From positions 62,001-126,000 of the IMG/VR virus record IMGVR_UViG_3300034050_000451: a stretch of 64,000 nt of DNA. One strand, given 5' to 3'. A model generated the notes under the pieces. That model did not search any database, had not been told where the DNA came from, and saw nothing but the letters and a program-made list of their open reading frames with translations. Positions 1-9,098 of the stretch are shown piece by piece. Each line of letters begins with the position of its first letter. Position 1 is the first letter of the stretch. The stretch is from a virus. A program made the position numbers and the translations under genes.

Positions 1-54
1 TTCATTTGGTTCGTTAACTTCTTTCATTATATTTTTAAGAGTCTTTATGTTCAT
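1..54 (-). CDS. Unknown protein, N-terminal fragment (cut by window edge)
   Basis: Eighteen codons are visible before the window ends; the predicted start is MNIKTLKNIMKEVNEPNE. The ATG overlaps the stop of the gp15 gene as ATGA, the tight coupling seen elsewhere here, which supports it as a real gene. The basic helix followed by a VNE motif resembles the N-termini of several head-region proteins in this window (candidate capsid-targeting/gp21 cleavage sequence), but 18 residues are too few to assign a function. Confidence 0.55.
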   Translation of the reverse strand, partial: MNIKTLKNIMKEVNEPNE

Positions 55-1133
55 AGTTGTTCAAATTTTCCTACAATATCCACTTCATCATTTATATCAA
101 TATCAAATCCTAATGTATTATTAAATGTAAAAACGATTTCATTTGTAGTTCCGTTAAAAGAATAACTATAAGTTGATGCTGGTTTAAATTCTGAATTAAC
201 ATAAACTCTAAACCAATTTAAAGTATCAAACGAACCAATTAGTTCATTTGGTAATATTGGTTTTCTAACATTTGTTAATTTAACAACACCTCTATTTACC
301 CCACCAGTTATACCTACAAATTGTGCTGCTTGAGAACCCCTTATAGCAACAAAATCTATAACAAACTGATATTCATTATATATGTTAGGATTGGTGAACA
401 TAGTACCACTTAAATCCGTTTCTACACCCCATACAACTTTCTTTGGTGTGAATGATTTTTTAACAACTGGTGCCTCATCACGAGTTTCAGGAAGTAAATA
501 TGCATTTACCACCATTGTGAATGTTGTTCTTATAATTCTTTCCGAACCCTCTCCAACTTCTTGTTGATTATCAAACGAATCAATACGAGTTCTAAATTTG
601 AATCCATTTTCAGTTCCCCAATATCTATCAGTTGCGTATTGAAATTGTTCAACAATTTTATTCATATGCTCGGTGAATGATGACCACACCATTACCTCAT
701 AAGTTACTGTTACATAGTCGGGTACCGAAACTTCATATTGTTCATATGCGGGTTTTGTACCACTTTGTAATGAAAATCGTTCGTATCTATTTGTTTTAGA
801 GTATCTTACATAAGCAGGTAACGTATTAACATCTTTGAATTGAGCCATAGCGGCATCTCTTTCAATAGAGTTTCGTTTGAACATTACTAATGGTATTTGA
901 ATCTTACCTCTAGCATCTCTCAAATACCCATCTACTCTAGCGTTTTTCCAACGTTCTGCATTACCATATATAAGTGGTACTTTAACCGCATTACCATTTT
1001 CTTCCACATCAGGAATAATGGTATCTACCATATACTCAGCTATGGTAGTATCTATATCAATAAGTTTTACACCTTTAGTGAACTCTTTAGATATCGAACG
1101 CTGTAAACCTCTATTTGTTTCTTTTTTATTCAT
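51..1133 (-). CDS. 15: gp15-like tail terminator / sheath-stabilising neck protein
   Basis: A 360-residue protein resembling T4 gp15 (272 residues), which caps the tail tube and sheath and joins the tail to the head. Shared features seen by eye are a segment around VKVPLIYGNAERW, a following IQIPLVMFKRNSIERD block, and the YEVMVWSSFTEHMNKIVEQF helix that precedes FKFRTRIDSF and a final beta strand RTTFTMVVNAYLLPE, the same order as in T4 gp15. About 110 extra residues at the C-terminus form a beta-rich extension absent from T4. The gene follows the gp13- and gp14-like genes directly, as in the T4 13-14-15 block, and overlaps the upstream gene by one base. The assignment is by motif order and context; no alignment was computed. 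Confidence 0.75.
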   Translation of the reverse strand: MNKKETNRGLQRSISKEFTKGVKLIDIDTTIAEYMVDTIIPDVEENGNAVKVPLIYGNAERWKNARVDGYLRDARGKIQIPLVMFKRNSIERDAAMAQFKDVNTLPAYVRYSKTNRYERFSLQSGTKPAYEQYEVSVPDYVTVTYEVMVWSSFTEHMNKIVEQFQYATDRYWGTENGFKFRTRIDSFDNQQEVGEGSERIIRTTFTMVVNAYLLPETRDEAPVVKKSFTPKKVVWGVETDLSGTMFTNPNIYNEYQFVIDFVAIRGSQAAQFVGITGGVNRGVVKLTNVRKPILPNELIGSFDTLNWFRVYVNSEFKPASTYSYSFNGTTNEIVFTFNNTLGFDIDINDEVDIVGKFEQL

Positions 1134-1588
1134 TAGATATCTCTCATTTCAGTTTGTATAGAACTTCTACGTGTCATAAATGTAGAACATATAATTGAGA
1201 ATTTTTCTCCAGTCTGTCCACCAATTAATTGGTCCTCTCTTACATTATCAATTTCAAAGTATGCATTATTATGAGAAATAATATCTCCAATTTCTGGATA
1301 GAATCCCTTTCCCTCTAATGTGAAACGATTAAAACGGAATTGTACAGTCTGTCCACTATCTGGTCCAAATCCTTCATACGAAATACCAGTATCATCTCTC
1401 TCAATTACAGCAGTACATTGTGTTCCTTGAAAATACGATTTATTTAAAGATTCCCCATACAAATTTGTTTTCATATCAGAAATGACAAGTTTGTATAGAA
1501 CTACAGTTGTTTCAATAACTGCATCTACCAATTCTCTTGATATTCCTTCAAAAAATCGGATATCTCTATCTAATGCAAATCTTGGCAT
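1133..1588 (-). CDS. 14: gp14-like neck protein
   Basis: A 151-residue protein between the gp13-like and gp15-like genes. It carries a YGES segment early and a PEIGDIISHNNAYFEIDNV segment late, which parallels the T4 gp14 stretch in which a GD pair is followed by a FEI strand. T4 gp14 has 256 residues, so this would be a compact version lacking the C-terminal extension. In T4, gp13 and gp14 form the neck that seals the filled head and receives the tail. The gene starts one base after the stop of the gp13-like gene. Assignment depends largely on gene order; another head-completion protein is possible. Confidence 0.6.
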   Translation of the reverse strand: MPRFALDRDIRFFEGISRELVDAVIETTVVLYKLVISDMKTNLYGESLNKSYFQGTQCTAVIERDDTGISYEGFGPDSGQTVQFRFNRFTLEGKGFYPEIGDIISHNNAYFEIDNVREDQLIGGQTGEKFSIICSTFMTRRSSIQTEMRDI

Positions 1589-1589
1589 A

Positions 1590-2738
1590 TTATCCTACAT
1601 ATATTAGTAATGGAATTTTTTTCAACATCTCTTGCTGATGTTCTGATTCCTGAGCCTTAACTTCGAATTGGTTTTTTCTACTCAACTCCTCTAAGTTTTC
1701 TCTCAATTGTTCCATTAAATTATCCTTTTCAGTTTGAGCTTCAGCTCTTAGAGCAGCACCATCTAATGAAATTTCAGAACCTGGAATTGGAACTGAACTA
1801 TATTTTTCTCTAATTGCTCCTAATAATTCCTTAGCAAGAGCAAGTGTATATTTTCTAATCCATTGTCTACCAACATCATTTATACTTTCATATTGAATAA
1901 AACTATATCCAATATTAGCATAATCAGAAACTACATTTGGCTTTACCTTTGTAGAATTGGTTACAAATTCATCGGATACAAAATATTCAAAATATAATTT
2001 ACCAGCAGTAGTTGGTATAGGGAATATTTGTAATTTGTTGTTAGTAATATTAAAGGAGTGTGCTGATTTTCTAATTTCATCATTAAATTCAATTGCTTGA
2101 ATTCTTAACATATCTTCGAAAATTGGCATTAAGATAAATTGAGCTGCTGGTGAGAATGAACCAAATCCAAACTCATCAATTAAGTTAAGAGTTCCCTGTC
2201 CACTTACTGAATACGGGTCAAAGAATCTATTGATTGCAGGTGTTGGTTCGTGAAATACTTTTGTTATTTGTATTCGCTTTCCAGACTCGCTTACATCAGC
2301 AAATAAAGTTTGTAAATCGTAATTTTGTTGTCCACCCACTAAATCAACACTACCTTTTTTGATATCAGTACTTCCACCAGCACCAGCTAATGTACCATAT
2401 GCCTCAACAATACCAATAAGAGTTGGTAAGAATGAACCTTCAACAAATTTACCAGTGTAATCGGTACCAGTTGGATTACCCTTAAGTACATCCAAATTGT
2501 TTCTGATATTAAATTGATTTACCTGTGCACCGTATTCAGATACGGATTCTTCGAAACAAGCAAATAAACTTGCATCTACTAATTCCACATTTTGAATTGG
2601 GTATCCCAAACGAGTAGCAACCCAGTGGGCTACCTTTGGAGCATCTTCACTAAATTCATAATCGTTATCATAAGTTCCAAATGGAGTTTCTCCCGGAAAG
2701 AATGATGATGAACCTGGGTATATGTATTCTATTGCCAT
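1590..2738 (-). CDS. 13: gp13-like neck protein
   Basis: A 382-residue protein whose N-terminal third has the pattern RLGYPIQNVELVDASLFACF, matching the T4 gp13 pattern of RRLG-P-I-NVEL-D followed by a helix ending in EYG. This region is the best conserved part of the family in T4-like phages. The C-terminal helix (about residues 320-375) is Glu/Lys-rich and likely coiled coil. gp13 binds the portal side of the filled head with gp14. The gene opens the neck block and has a candidate late promoter motif 30 bases upstream of the start at 2768-2776. It is slightly longer than T4 gp13 (309 residues). Confidence 0.72.
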   Translation of the reverse strand: MAIEYIYPGSSSFFPGETPFGTYDNDYEFSEDAPKVAHWVATRLGYPIQNVELVDASLFACFEESVSEYGAQVNQFNIRNNLDVLKGNPTGTDYTGKFVEGSFLPTLIGIVEAYGTLAGAGGSTDIKKGSVDLVGGQQNYDLQTLFADVSESGKRIQITKVFHEPTPAINRFFDPYSVSGQGTLNLIDEFGFGSFSPAAQFILMPIFEDMLRIQAIEFNDEIRKSAHSFNITNNKLQIFPIPTTAGKLYFEYFVSDEFVTNSTKVKPNVVSDYANIGYSFIQYESINDVGRQWIRKYTLALAKELLGAIREKYSSVPIPGSEISLDGAALRAEAQTEKDNLMEQLRENLEELSRKNQFEVKAQESEHQQEMLKKIPLLIYVG

Positions 2739-2767
2739 TTACTATTCCTTTCTAATTTTATCTTACC

Positions 2768-2776
2768 TATAAATAT
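2768..2776 (-). promoter_or_regulatory. Candidate late promoter motif upstream of gp13-like gene
   Basis: The gene strand reads ATATTTATA, 30 bases before the ATG. This is one member of a family with consensus ATAYTTATA that recurs in the short gaps before most virion genes of the window. It is the reverse complement of the T4 late element TATAAATA, so if it is a promoter it belongs to a different late-recognition system. Function is inferred from position only. Confidence 0.5.
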
Positions 2777-2818
2777 AAGAAAAAAAAGAATAGTGGTTTA
2801 GAATGGGATTATATAAAA

Positions 2819-4768
2819 TTATGCTATTTGAGTTACAGTCACAATTACCGATGGTGTTGCGGGTCTAGTTGGTGATACTTGCGTTCCTTTATATTGCAAT
2901 TGTCCGTTTGCGGTTGTTTTTGACCAATACAATTCTACATAACTTCCGGATGTAATTGGAGTTAAGAAGTTTAATGCTGCCACTTGGAATCCACCACCAC
3001 TTACCTTTTCAATAGAGAAATCCGTATTTGAATTAGCTATATTAGAACCTGTCATAGCAAACCAAACAGAAAAATCACACGACTCGTTTGAGGTGGTATG
3101 TAATTGTGCTGAAAATTGAATGTTATATAATCCGTTATTTTCTACATAAATTCTAGTTGGAAATCCACTACCATTATTACCAACATATATACCTTCAAAT
3201 TCAGGAACCGGCACTTCCAACTTCATAGCGTATGCCGTATTAGCAGAACCAGTTTGAGTTTCTAATGAAGCCCATTGTCCGTAGTTGAATTGTTTGTTAC
3301 CATCCTTATAGATAGAACCACTTACATATACTGAACCACTTATATATTGTGAACCATTAAATTGATTTGAACCAGTTGTTGGTAAATTACGAGCTCCATT
3401 TATACTACCTGTTAAATTAAAATTACCACTTTCTCCAAAAGTCCATTCTCTTAAAGGAGGTCCGGCTTTGATTTTCAATGTCTCATTTCCTACACCAAGT
3501 ATAATTTGTGAGTTTGGTGCTACATTTTCAGCCGAAGTTCCAATTCTAACCGAATAATTTTCATCATCCGCATATATTTCACCAAACCCATTATTTAATT
3601 TTAAGATACCATCATCACCTAATACTATACTATGTTCACCCACTTTAAGTTCTACAGAAGCATCTGAACCAAGTTGGTAATCTGGACTTTCTATAGTCAA
3701 AGGATATGCTGGATTAAGGGATACAGATGAACCAAATGCAATAGTTCTAAAAGACTCTCCAGATGGGACATAATTACCAGTTACCGTCCTTATTGTACCA
3801 TCATAAAATCTAATTATCCATCCATTTTGTACTCCACTACTTTCTGCATTATCAGCTACAATTAATCCACTACCATTCAAACCAGTACCACCATAATAGT
3901 CTTGTGCAATTGTTATTTGTGTACCAACTGTCTCAACACTACTACCTGAAATTATATTGCCTTCAAATGTTAAAGTAGAGTCCAACAATATGGATGTACC
4001 GGAAGTTCCACTTGTACCACTTTCACCGGATGTGCCACTTTCACCAGAAGTTCCAGATGTACCATCTACTCCACTCGTACCACTTTCGCCAGATGTGCCA
4101 CCATTTCCAGATAAACTTGTATAAGTTACTCCATTTAATATAATAGAACCAGTCATTAGTAAAGAACCAGTTAAATTAATATCACCATTAGTAATGTTTA
4201 ATGAACCAGAAGTTAATCCGCTACCCAATGAATTATATCCAATATTAATATCACTAGGAAAATAACTTTTACCATCATAATCAAATACCCAATTAGATTG
4301 GAATGAACCTGATTTTTGAACTAATATTGCTGCAGTAGGTCCATCTGAAACAGGATATGAATTTAATTGATTTGCAAAAAAGGATGCATCATCAGATACA
4401 TTCGTAGGATTAGTAATAGCTCCAATTAATAAAGTTCCATCAGATGTTAGAAATAGTGGAGCTCCATCAGAACCGGTTACTCTTAAACCAAAAGAAGGAC
4501 CTCCAATAAAATTTACGTCTCCTATTGTAAGTGAAATATCACCACTACCACTTATTGTTTGAGTTCCAGTAAAAACGTTAGAACCAGTTGTTGCCAACGA
4601 ATTACTATCTGCAAATACCGAAGTACCAGAAGTTCCATTTACACCCGATGTTCCAGATGTACCAGCTACACCAACTACATCAGGTAAGTGAGATAACGAT
4701 ACTTTACCATCACCATCTAACGGAGCGTATCCATTTACTTTTCCTCTATTTATTTTACTTTCAAACAT
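2819..4768 (-). CDS. Tail fibre-like protein with Gly-Thr-Ser collagen-like repeats
   Basis: A 649-residue protein typical of phage fibre or appendage subunits. Two blocks (about residues 33-55 and 220-260) are built of GTSG and GTSGES repeats, which keep glycine at every third position as in a collagen-like triple helix but with Thr/Ser/Glu instead of proline. Between and after them are SGS/TGS-rich beta segments (ISGSGDISLTIG, TGSLLMTGSIILNG) like those of other fibres in this window, and a C-terminal beta-sandwich-like region (about 510-649) resembling C1q/TNF-like trimeric knobs. The start MFESKINRGKVNGYAPLDG is the usual kind of fibre attachment peptide. It lies between the neck genes and a 2OG-Fe(II) oxygenase gene that it overlaps by 8 bases. 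The receptor is unknown. Confidence 0.7.
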   Translation of the reverse strand: MFESKINRGKVNGYAPLDGDGKVSLSHLPDVVGVAGTSGTSGVNGTSGTSVFADSNSLATTGSNVFTGTQTISGSGDISLTIGDVNFIGGPSFGLRVTGSDGAPLFLTSDGTLLIGAITNPTNVSDDASFFANQLNSYPVSDGPTAAILVQKSGSFQSNWVFDYDGKSYFPSDINIGYNSLGSGLTSGSLNITNGDINLTGSLLMTGSIILNGVTYTSLSGNGGTSGESGTSGVDGTSGTSGESGTSGESGTSGTSGTSILLDSTLTFEGNIISGSSVETVGTQITIAQDYYGGTGLNGSGLIVADNAESSGVQNGWIIRFYDGTIRTVTGNYVPSGESFRTIAFGSSVSLNPAYPLTIESPDYQLGSDASVELKVGEHSIVLGDDGILKLNNGFGEIYADDENYSVRIGTSAENVAPNSQIILGVGNETLKIKAGPPLREWTFGESGNFNLTGSINGARNLPTTGSNQFNGSQYISGSVYVSGSIYKDGNKQFNYGQWASLETQTGSANTAYAMKLEVPVPEFEGIYVGNNGSGFPTRIYVENNGLYNIQFSAQLHTTSNESCDFSVWFAMTGSNIANSNTDFSIEKVSGGGFQVAALNFLTPITSGSYVELYWSKTTANGQLQYKGTQVSPTRPATPSVIVTVTQIA

Positions 4769-5414
4769 TTTCTATTGTTTTTTGGAAATATCTTTCTATT
4801 CTTTTACTCAAACGAACTCTTACATCTGTTTCGGTTCTGCCTACCACATCGTATGGTAATAAAAAACCAAAACTTAGGAAAACTCTTCTTGATTTGAATT
4901 CGTTTGTCCAATGTTTGTATAACGATGCTTCAAATCCGTATAAATCACCTTCATTTATAGTTATAACATCTTTATCTAAAAACAATTCGTAATCCTCTGA
5001 TAAAACACTTATGTTACATTTATAATTAACATATCCTTCAACTGCCGCATCATAGTGAGGATTTATCTTCCCACCACTATTCATATCTACCGCTTGTAAG
5101 AAGATATGATTTTTAGGAAAATGGAATTCTTTTGCAATCCTATCAATGATACTATGAATAAAATCAGGTAGTTTCTCTTTTGAAACATCTGATACGGATT
5201 GGAACTTTGTAATATAATTTGTAAAAGGTGTATCCGAAATATCGAACATATAGGATTTACCTTTTAGTTCTTTTGATAATTCCGAAAGATGATGATTAGC
5301 ACCATTACCACTATGGTCAATCGAGTCTATCCAATTTATTATTTGTTTAGACTCGGTAGGTGTAATAAATCCCCTTTTTATTTTATAATTACTAAAATCC
5401 AAAACTTTTTCCAA
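4761..5414 (-). CDS. 2OG-Fe(II) oxygenase family protein
   Basis: A 217-residue protein with a double-stranded beta-helix dioxygenase signature: the iron-binding pair H120-x-D122 in INPHYDAA, a distal histidine at H168 in LYKHWTNE, and R176/R177 in the next strand as candidate 2-oxoglutarate ligand. The spacing of about 46 residues between the HxD pair and the distal His is usual for the superfamily. Such enzymes hydroxylate amino-acid side chains or nucleic acid bases. The gene overlaps the downstream fibre gene by 8 bases and the upstream 86-residue gene by 23 bases, so the three are translated together; modification of a fibre or capsid protein is therefore possible, but the substrate cannot be read from sequence. 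Confidence 0.72.
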   Translation of the reverse strand: MEKVLDFSNYKIKRGFITPTESKQIINWIDSIDHSGNGANHHLSELSKELKGKSYMFDISDTPFTNYITKFQSVSDVSKEKLPDFIHSIIDRIAKEFHFPKNHIFLQAVDMNSGGKINPHYDAAVEGYVNYKCNISVLSEDYELFLDKDVITINEGDLYGFEASLYKHWTNEFKSRRVFLSFGFLLPYDVVGRTETDVRVRLSKRIERYFQKTIENV

Positions 5415-5652
5415 TTTTTTTCAAACCATACTTTGCTAAAAACTCTTTTGGGTTCATTGCCTCTATTATAGTTAATTCAGCAGAACTCATCATCTGATTA
5501 GCTTTTTCTTCGGTAACTGCCATTACACACAATTTGTGAGTTGCAGGTAATTCTCCGCTTGGTGATAAATCTATTTTTAAGATATTATCATTTTTCATTT
5601 TTTCTCTTGCTTGCTGAACTTTTGATTCTTCGCATAATATACATATTCTCAT
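5392..5652 (-). CDS. Small unknown protein
   Basis: An 86-residue protein that I do not recognise. It begins MRICILCEESK and alternates short beta and alpha segments, with a conserved-looking THKLCVMAVTEEKANQM stretch that gives it a ferredoxin-like (beta-alpha-beta) look. Two cysteines near the start (C4, C7) form a CxxC pair without a partner pair. It is tightly packed between the nonapeptide-repeat fibre gene (15-base gap) and the oxygenase gene (23-base overlap), so translational coupling to the oxygenase is likely. A role as helper or partner of the oxygenase is only a guess from context. Confidence 0.6.
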   Translation of the reverse strand: MRICILCEESKVQQAREKMKNDNILKIDLSPSGELPATHKLCVMAVTEEKANQMMSSAELTIIEAMNPKEFLAKYGLKKIGKSFGF

Positions 5653-5667
5653 ATTTCTTTCGTTTTA

Positions 5668-8328
5668 TTAGTCTATTGCTTCGGTGATGGCTTGAGTTAT
5701 ATAGAATTGATTACTATCATCTAACGCAGTTAATACAATCGTTCCATCAAATCTTCTTTGAATAGTTTTGTTATAATTTCCATAAACCATTGGGGCTGGG
5801 TGTAATTCAGTAACTGTTAATACTAAATCAGTAGTTCCACCAAATGAACCAGATGCTATTGTTATAGTATCATCCACTTCGTATAGATTTCCACTATTTG
5901 TAATTGCAATATTACTAACAATACTTGATGCAACAGTTACTTCAAATACCGAACCCGAACCAAACCCTGCAGTTGAACCAGTTAAATCTGAATAAACTCC
6001 ATCAGTTCCATCGGTTATCGAAGATGATATGGTATTGATTACCCCTAAATATGTGGTAAAATCATAATCATCCAATTCCGTTTCTATTCTATTATATTGG
6101 AAGTCATTACCTATTCTATTGTATGTAAATCTATCTCCAATATTGTTATCGTAGAAGTATTCTCCGATTATATTGTCAGTAAAACTATTTCCAATTACAT
6201 TACCTCTATACGAACTGCCACCAAATCCAAAACCATCACCAATCATATTATCAGTAAAATCATTTCCAATTTTATTACTTTTGAAATCATTAGCAATGGT
6301 GTTATCAATAAAATTATTTAATATAAAATTCTCCACGAACCCATTACCAATATTATTTTCAATAGTATAATCACCAAATATGTTACTGATACAGCCTTCT
6401 CCTATATCGTTTCCGGTAAAAATATTACCAATAGTATTACTATTAAACCCATCTCCAATTTCATTTCCTACAAATGCATAACCAATTTTATTTGAGATAA
6501 AACTACCTGAAATTAAATTTCCTTTCATCTCATTACCTATTTGATTGTACTCAAACGATTCTAGTTCACCATTATTTACTATTGTATTCGATTCAAAATC
6601 ACTTTCAATATTATTGTGTAAAAATTCATTATTAATAGTATTATCGTAAAAACCACTACCGATTACATTATCCTCAAAAGATTGGCTAACAATATTATCA
6701 TAAAAATCATTACCGATTTTGTTTCGGGAAAAATTCGTATCACCATAATCATCAGACTCTCCTATATCGTTATTTCGAAAACTAGAACCTATTTGATTAT
6801 CTTCGGTCCAACTGTAAAAGTTATTATTATAAACTTCATGTCCTATTATTGTATTACCTAAGAATGATGAAAAGAAGTTATTATTATAAACCTCATCCGC
6901 TATTGTATTTTCTCTAAATTCATTGTAGGTCTTATTTCCGTAAAAACTTTCACCTATTCTATTATCACCAAATTCACCACCTAACACATTATTATAAAAC
7001 CCATTAAGAGTATTTTTACTAAATTCATCAAGTATGATGTTGTGGTCAAAACCTCCGTTGATTATGTTATAATAAAAATCATCATCTGATGTGTAGAAGT
7101 TATTATAGAACTCACCATTAATGATATTGTAATCAAAATCATCCTCATCCTCATCTCCAAAATGATTATTGTGGAACTCACCACTAACTGTGTTGTATCT
7201 AAAATCACAAACAATTATATTATTGTAAAAACTATCTTTGATTATGTTATTATCAAAATCGTTATTAATAATATTATTATAAAATCTATCCATAACTATA
7301 TTAGAGTTAGAACTAGCATCATTAAATGTGTTATTTCTAAAAACTTGTGAGAATGAATTATCTCTATAAGTGTTTTCACCTTTGAATACATTGTTTGGTA
7401 ATAGGAAAGTATTTTCATCCCATACCGTAAATGCAGCCGTATTTGTAGATGTGTTATTAAAACAGTCTCCTATATACTCAAAGGTTGGTATTTCTATTGA
7501 AGCTGAATTAGATAGGATGTTATTTTGTTTCCAAGACACTCCTTCTAATAGATTTGCATCTAACAAACGAGTATCACTAGGAGAGTTATATCTACTTCCA
7601 GTAACAACCATACGATAATCATCTTCAATTGATACGATTTCATAGTAAAATACAAGAGGGTCATTATTGATATTCAAAACACCAACAACACTTCCAGTTG
7701 TGAAATTTTCAAAAAATGTTCCACTACCGGTGATAAAAGCAAAACTACCAGATTCTTCAACAGAAATAGTTCCATCATAAACATCTTCAGAATAATATGC
7801 ATCATATCTTTTGAAAAGAACTTCTCTGAAATCGTAATCCATTTCGTTTCCTTGATTATCTTTTCTATATATAATTCTACCAAATGCAGGACTATCAGTT
7901 ACTTCGGTTTGATTAAATGTAATATCGTATTTAATATTATCATTTGGATATTCGGGTTGATATGCATCTGATGCCAAAGAACCGGAGTCTAATGCGAATA
8001 CAATTATAGGTGAAATACTACCTGTTCTATAATTACCAACTTGAATTGAGTTACCATAAACATCATAATCCGGTTGGTCATAACAAGTCCTAAAATCGGT
8101 AATCTTATAGTAAGTACCAGGTGTTAATGAATCAGTCGCTAATGAAGCGGTTAATCCATTATAAGTGGTTTCTACTAATCCACCACCAGCTCCACCACCG
8201 GTTAGATTACCTTCACTATCTTTTGCTTTGATAGAGCCATTTGTTGTATCTATAAACAAATTATACCCACCTTCTAATGGAGTATCTAAATCTGCGGCTA
8301 CTTGCCCTTGTAATTGAATGTATTGCAT
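5668..8328 (-). CDS. Nonapeptide-repeat beta-solenoid fibre protein
   Basis: An 886-residue protein whose middle (about residues 330-750) consists of some 40-45 copies of a nine-residue unit, consensus N-x-I-G-x-x-F-x-x (for example NVIGNSFTD, NIIGEYFYD, NNIGDRFTY). Asn and Ile at positions 1 and 3 and Phe at position 7 are nearly invariant, which fits a beta-solenoid with stacked Asn ladders and an aliphatic/aromatic core, two units per turn. A few units carry short acidic insertions (DEDEDD, SDDYGD). The N-terminal third starts MQYIQLQGQVAADLDTPLEGG, an attachment-type sequence shared by many fibre proteins, and the C-terminal part (about 755-886) is a separate beta domain. It sits in a cluster of fibre-like genes and is most likely a virion appendage; an enzymatic sugar-cleaving role is not indicated by visible catalytic motifs. 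Confidence 0.7.
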   Translation of the reverse strand: MQYIQLQGQVAADLDTPLEGGYNLFIDTTNGSIKAKDSEGNLTGGGAGGGLVETTYNGLTASLATDSLTPGTYYKITDFRTCYDQPDYDVYGNSIQVGNYRTGSISPIIVFALDSGSLASDAYQPEYPNDNIKYDITFNQTEVTDSPAFGRIIYRKDNQGNEMDYDFREVLFKRYDAYYSEDVYDGTISVEESGSFAFITGSGTFFENFTTGSVVGVLNINNDPLVFYYEIVSIEDDYRMVVTGSRYNSPSDTRLLDANLLEGVSWKQNNILSNSASIEIPTFEYIGDCFNNTSTNTAAFTVWDENTFLLPNNVFKGENTYRDNSFSQVFRNNTFNDASSNSNIVMDRFYNNIINNDFDNNIIKDSFYNNIIVCDFRYNTVSGEFHNNHFGDEDEDDFDYNIINGEFYNNFYTSDDDFYYNIINGGFDHNIILDEFSKNTLNGFYNNVLGGEFGDNRIGESFYGNKTYNEFRENTIADEVYNNNFFSSFLGNTIIGHEVYNNNFYSWTEDNQIGSSFRNNDIGESDDYGDTNFSRNKIGNDFYDNIVSQSFEDNVIGSGFYDNTINNEFLHNNIESDFESNTIVNNGELESFEYNQIGNEMKGNLISGSFISNKIGYAFVGNEIGDGFNSNTIGNIFTGNDIGEGCISNIFGDYTIENNIGNGFVENFILNNFIDNTIANDFKSNKIGNDFTDNMIGDGFGFGGSSYRGNVIGNSFTDNIIGEYFYDNNIGDRFTYNRIGNDFQYNRIETELDDYDFTTYLGVINTISSSITDGTDGVYSDLTGSTAGFGSGSVFEVTVASSIVSNIAITNSGNLYEVDDTITIASGSFGGTTDLVLTVTELHPAPMVYGNYNKTIQRRFDGTIVLTALDDSNQFYITQAITEAID

Positions 8329-8332
8329 ATTT

Positions 8333-9097
8333 TTATATTATTGTTCCTGTTCCGTCTATTGATGAATTACCTATTAATATAACTTCTCCACCCACACTTA
8401 TCTTACCATTATTTTCAATAACACTATCTTTAAGTAATAGATTTCCACCTATAAATAGTGTTCCTTCTTTTTTGAATGATTTGTTTGCGGAGTATTCTAC
8501 TTCTTCATCACCACCTTCAATTAATAAAAATCCGTTTTCTAAAATATAATCTCCCGAAAAAGTTAATTGTTCTGTTTTTCTTATTAAATATGAATCGTAT
8601 GTGTTATTCCAATTTGTATTTGCTGATAAATTTGTTAGTTGTCTACCATCTCCTAAATAAGCCGATGCTGTTAGTGCTGCCGTATATTTTACAGTCTTTT
8701 GTCCACCAGCATTATTCTCAATTGAAAATGATGAAGTTTCTTGCGTTACCGCATCTACGAAAATAATTGAACCTTGTGATATATAAAGGTCTTTCCAAGC
8801 ATTTGATGGTGAACCTAAACTAAATGAAGATGTGAATGTTCCTTGTCCAGTTGCCGGTACTAATGAACCACTAATTAGGATTGAGCCACTTATAACTTGC
8901 TCACCTCTAAAGGTATTCGAACCTGTGATTGCAAATTTATTATTTAATGTGGCTTGTGATGCTGTATAATCATTAAAAGAAGATGTTGTTACTAAGAAAG
9001 ATAAATCACTATCTTGTGCAGAATCTCCTTTTGGTCCTTGAACACCAACCGATGATATAGTTACTTTTGTTAAATTTTGTGTTACTTTTATTGCCAT
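8333..9097 (-). CDS. Fibre-like virion protein with short collagen-like segment
   Basis: A 254-residue protein. The N-terminus MAIKVTQNLTKVTISSVG runs into GVQGPKGDS, a short collagen-like stretch, then a long Ser/Gly-rich beta region (TGSNTFRGEQVISGSILISG) shared in style with the fibre at 2.8-4.8 kb. The last 80 residues repeat short beta hairpins with alternating glycine and valine/isoleucine (LFIGGNLLLKDSVIENNG), typical of a beta-helical or trimeric tip. It is separated by only 4 bases from the solenoid gene downstream and 1 base from the gene upstream, so it is probably part of the same appendage module. Confidence 0.6.
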   Translation of the reverse strand: MAIKVTQNLTKVTISSVGVQGPKGDSAQDSDLSFLVTTSSFNDYTASQATLNNKFAITGSNTFRGEQVISGSILISGSLVPATGQGTFTSSFSLGSPSNAWKDLYISQGSIIFVDAVTQETSSFSIENNAGGQKTVKYTAALTASAYLGDGRQLTNLSANTNWNNTYDSYLIRKTEQLTFSGDYILENGFLLIEGGDEEVEYSANKSFKKEGTLFIGGNLLLKDSVIENNGKISVGGEVILIGNSSIDGTGTII

Positions 9098-9098
9098 T

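Noticed and set aside
2819-4768. True collagen-like domain with prolyl hydroxylation by the neighbouring oxygenase
   Set aside because: The GTSG repeats contain no proline, so the simple collagen/prolyl hydroxylase model does not apply.
4588-4992. Rightward frame of 134 codons opposite the fibre and oxygenase genes
   Set aside because: Composition is low-complexity (His/Leu/Tyr-rich), it lies across two well supported minus-strand genes and shows no domain.
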